Shown here: one piece after another, positions 21,580 through 21,628 of the stretch
How the letters are laid out: every line of letters starts with the position of its first letter
Position numbering within the stretch: position 1 is the first letter of the stretch
Source of the DNA: an uncultured Ruminococcus sp.
GTDB lineage: Bacteria > Bacillota > Clostridia > Oscillospirales > Acutalibacteraceae
Direction of reading: 5' to 3'
DNA: 21,628 bases
Assembly (NCBI GenBank): GCA_902803035.1
Contig: CADCON010000132.1
Span: forward strand, 1-21,628
The notes under the pieces: model-generated
What the model saw: only the letters and a program-made list of their open reading frames with translations
Database searches by the model: none
Told to the model about the DNA's origin: nothing
Position numbers and translations under genes: made by a program

Positions 21580-21628
21580 TGGCGGAGAAGGAGGGATTCG
21601 AACCCTCGAACCGCTTTTAACGATTACA
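21580..21628 (-). tRNA. partial class II tRNA, probably tRNA-Ser (3' part)
   Basis: The minus strand reads a T-arm GAGGG-TTCGAAT-CCCTC, acceptor 3' strand CTTCTCC, discriminator G and encoded CCA (21580-21582). Upstream is an extended variable arm that can fold as ATCG/CGGT with a TTAAAAG loop. The long arm and an implied GGAGAAG 5' acceptor strand fit tRNA-Ser. The anticodon lies outside the window, so the isoacceptor cannot be named. Confidence 0.75.

Noticed and set aside
20711..21628. tRNA-adjacent integration site for the whole pilus region
   Set aside because: No integrase, no direct repeat of the tRNA 3' end elsewhere in the window, and flanking genes show no mobile-element features.

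Overview
The window looks like chromosomal DNA of a Gram-positive Clostridia-type anaerobe (Bacillota), perhaps a gut Oscillospirales/Lachnospirales relative. Evidence: a Firmicute-like rpsL, strong AGGAGG-type ribosome binding sites, sigma-A promoters close to consensus in AT-rich gaps between GC-rich genes, SipW-type (Ser/His) signal peptidases, LPXTG surface proteins, a class C sortase, and the TTYALILPAITLE signal-anchor typical of Clostridia adhesins. The taxonomic call is inference; no species is claimed.

Layout. (1) 1-396, minus strand: rpsL (S12), cut by the window edge, with its promoter at 574-603. (2) 779-2371, plus: a two-TIR-domain protein, divergent from rpsL, with its own promoter. 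(3) 2653-12024, plus: a SipW/TasA-type surface-fibre cluster behind a perfect TTGACA-17-TATAAT promoter. It holds a SipW-like peptidase with a long EEAPAV-type repeat extension, a TasA-like protein, an IPPTG-anchored protein, a second SipW-like peptidase, two more TasA-like proteins, a roughly 1180-residue InlB-repeat protein with no wall anchor, and a fourth TasA-like protein. (4) 12353-20664, plus: a sortase-assembled pilus operon behind two tandem promoters: a coiled-coil protein, LepB (Ser/Lys) signal peptidase, VWA tip adhesin (LPATG), backbone pilin (LPETG), class C sortase, a small Cna-B pilin ending in PPRTG, and a sortase-fold protein that has lost His, Cys and Arg of the active site. 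It ends at a strong intrinsic terminator. (5) 20711-21628, minus: a frameshifted SAM methyltransferase, then the 3' part of a class II tRNA (probably tRNA-Ser) with its terminator.

Working together (inference): the two SipW-like enzymes probably mature the four TasA-like subunits, which may polymerise outside the cell with the giant InlB-repeat protein. LepB matures the LPXTG pilins, and the class C sortase joins them into a covalent pilus with a VWA tip. The IPPTG protein inside the SipW cluster is a sortase-type substrate and could fix the non-covalent fibre to the wall. Similar TTTGTATA inverted repeats lie upstream of both operons and suggest shared control. The best candidates for something new are the inactive sortase paralogue, the repeat-tailed SipW, and the pairing of two fibre systems in one locus.
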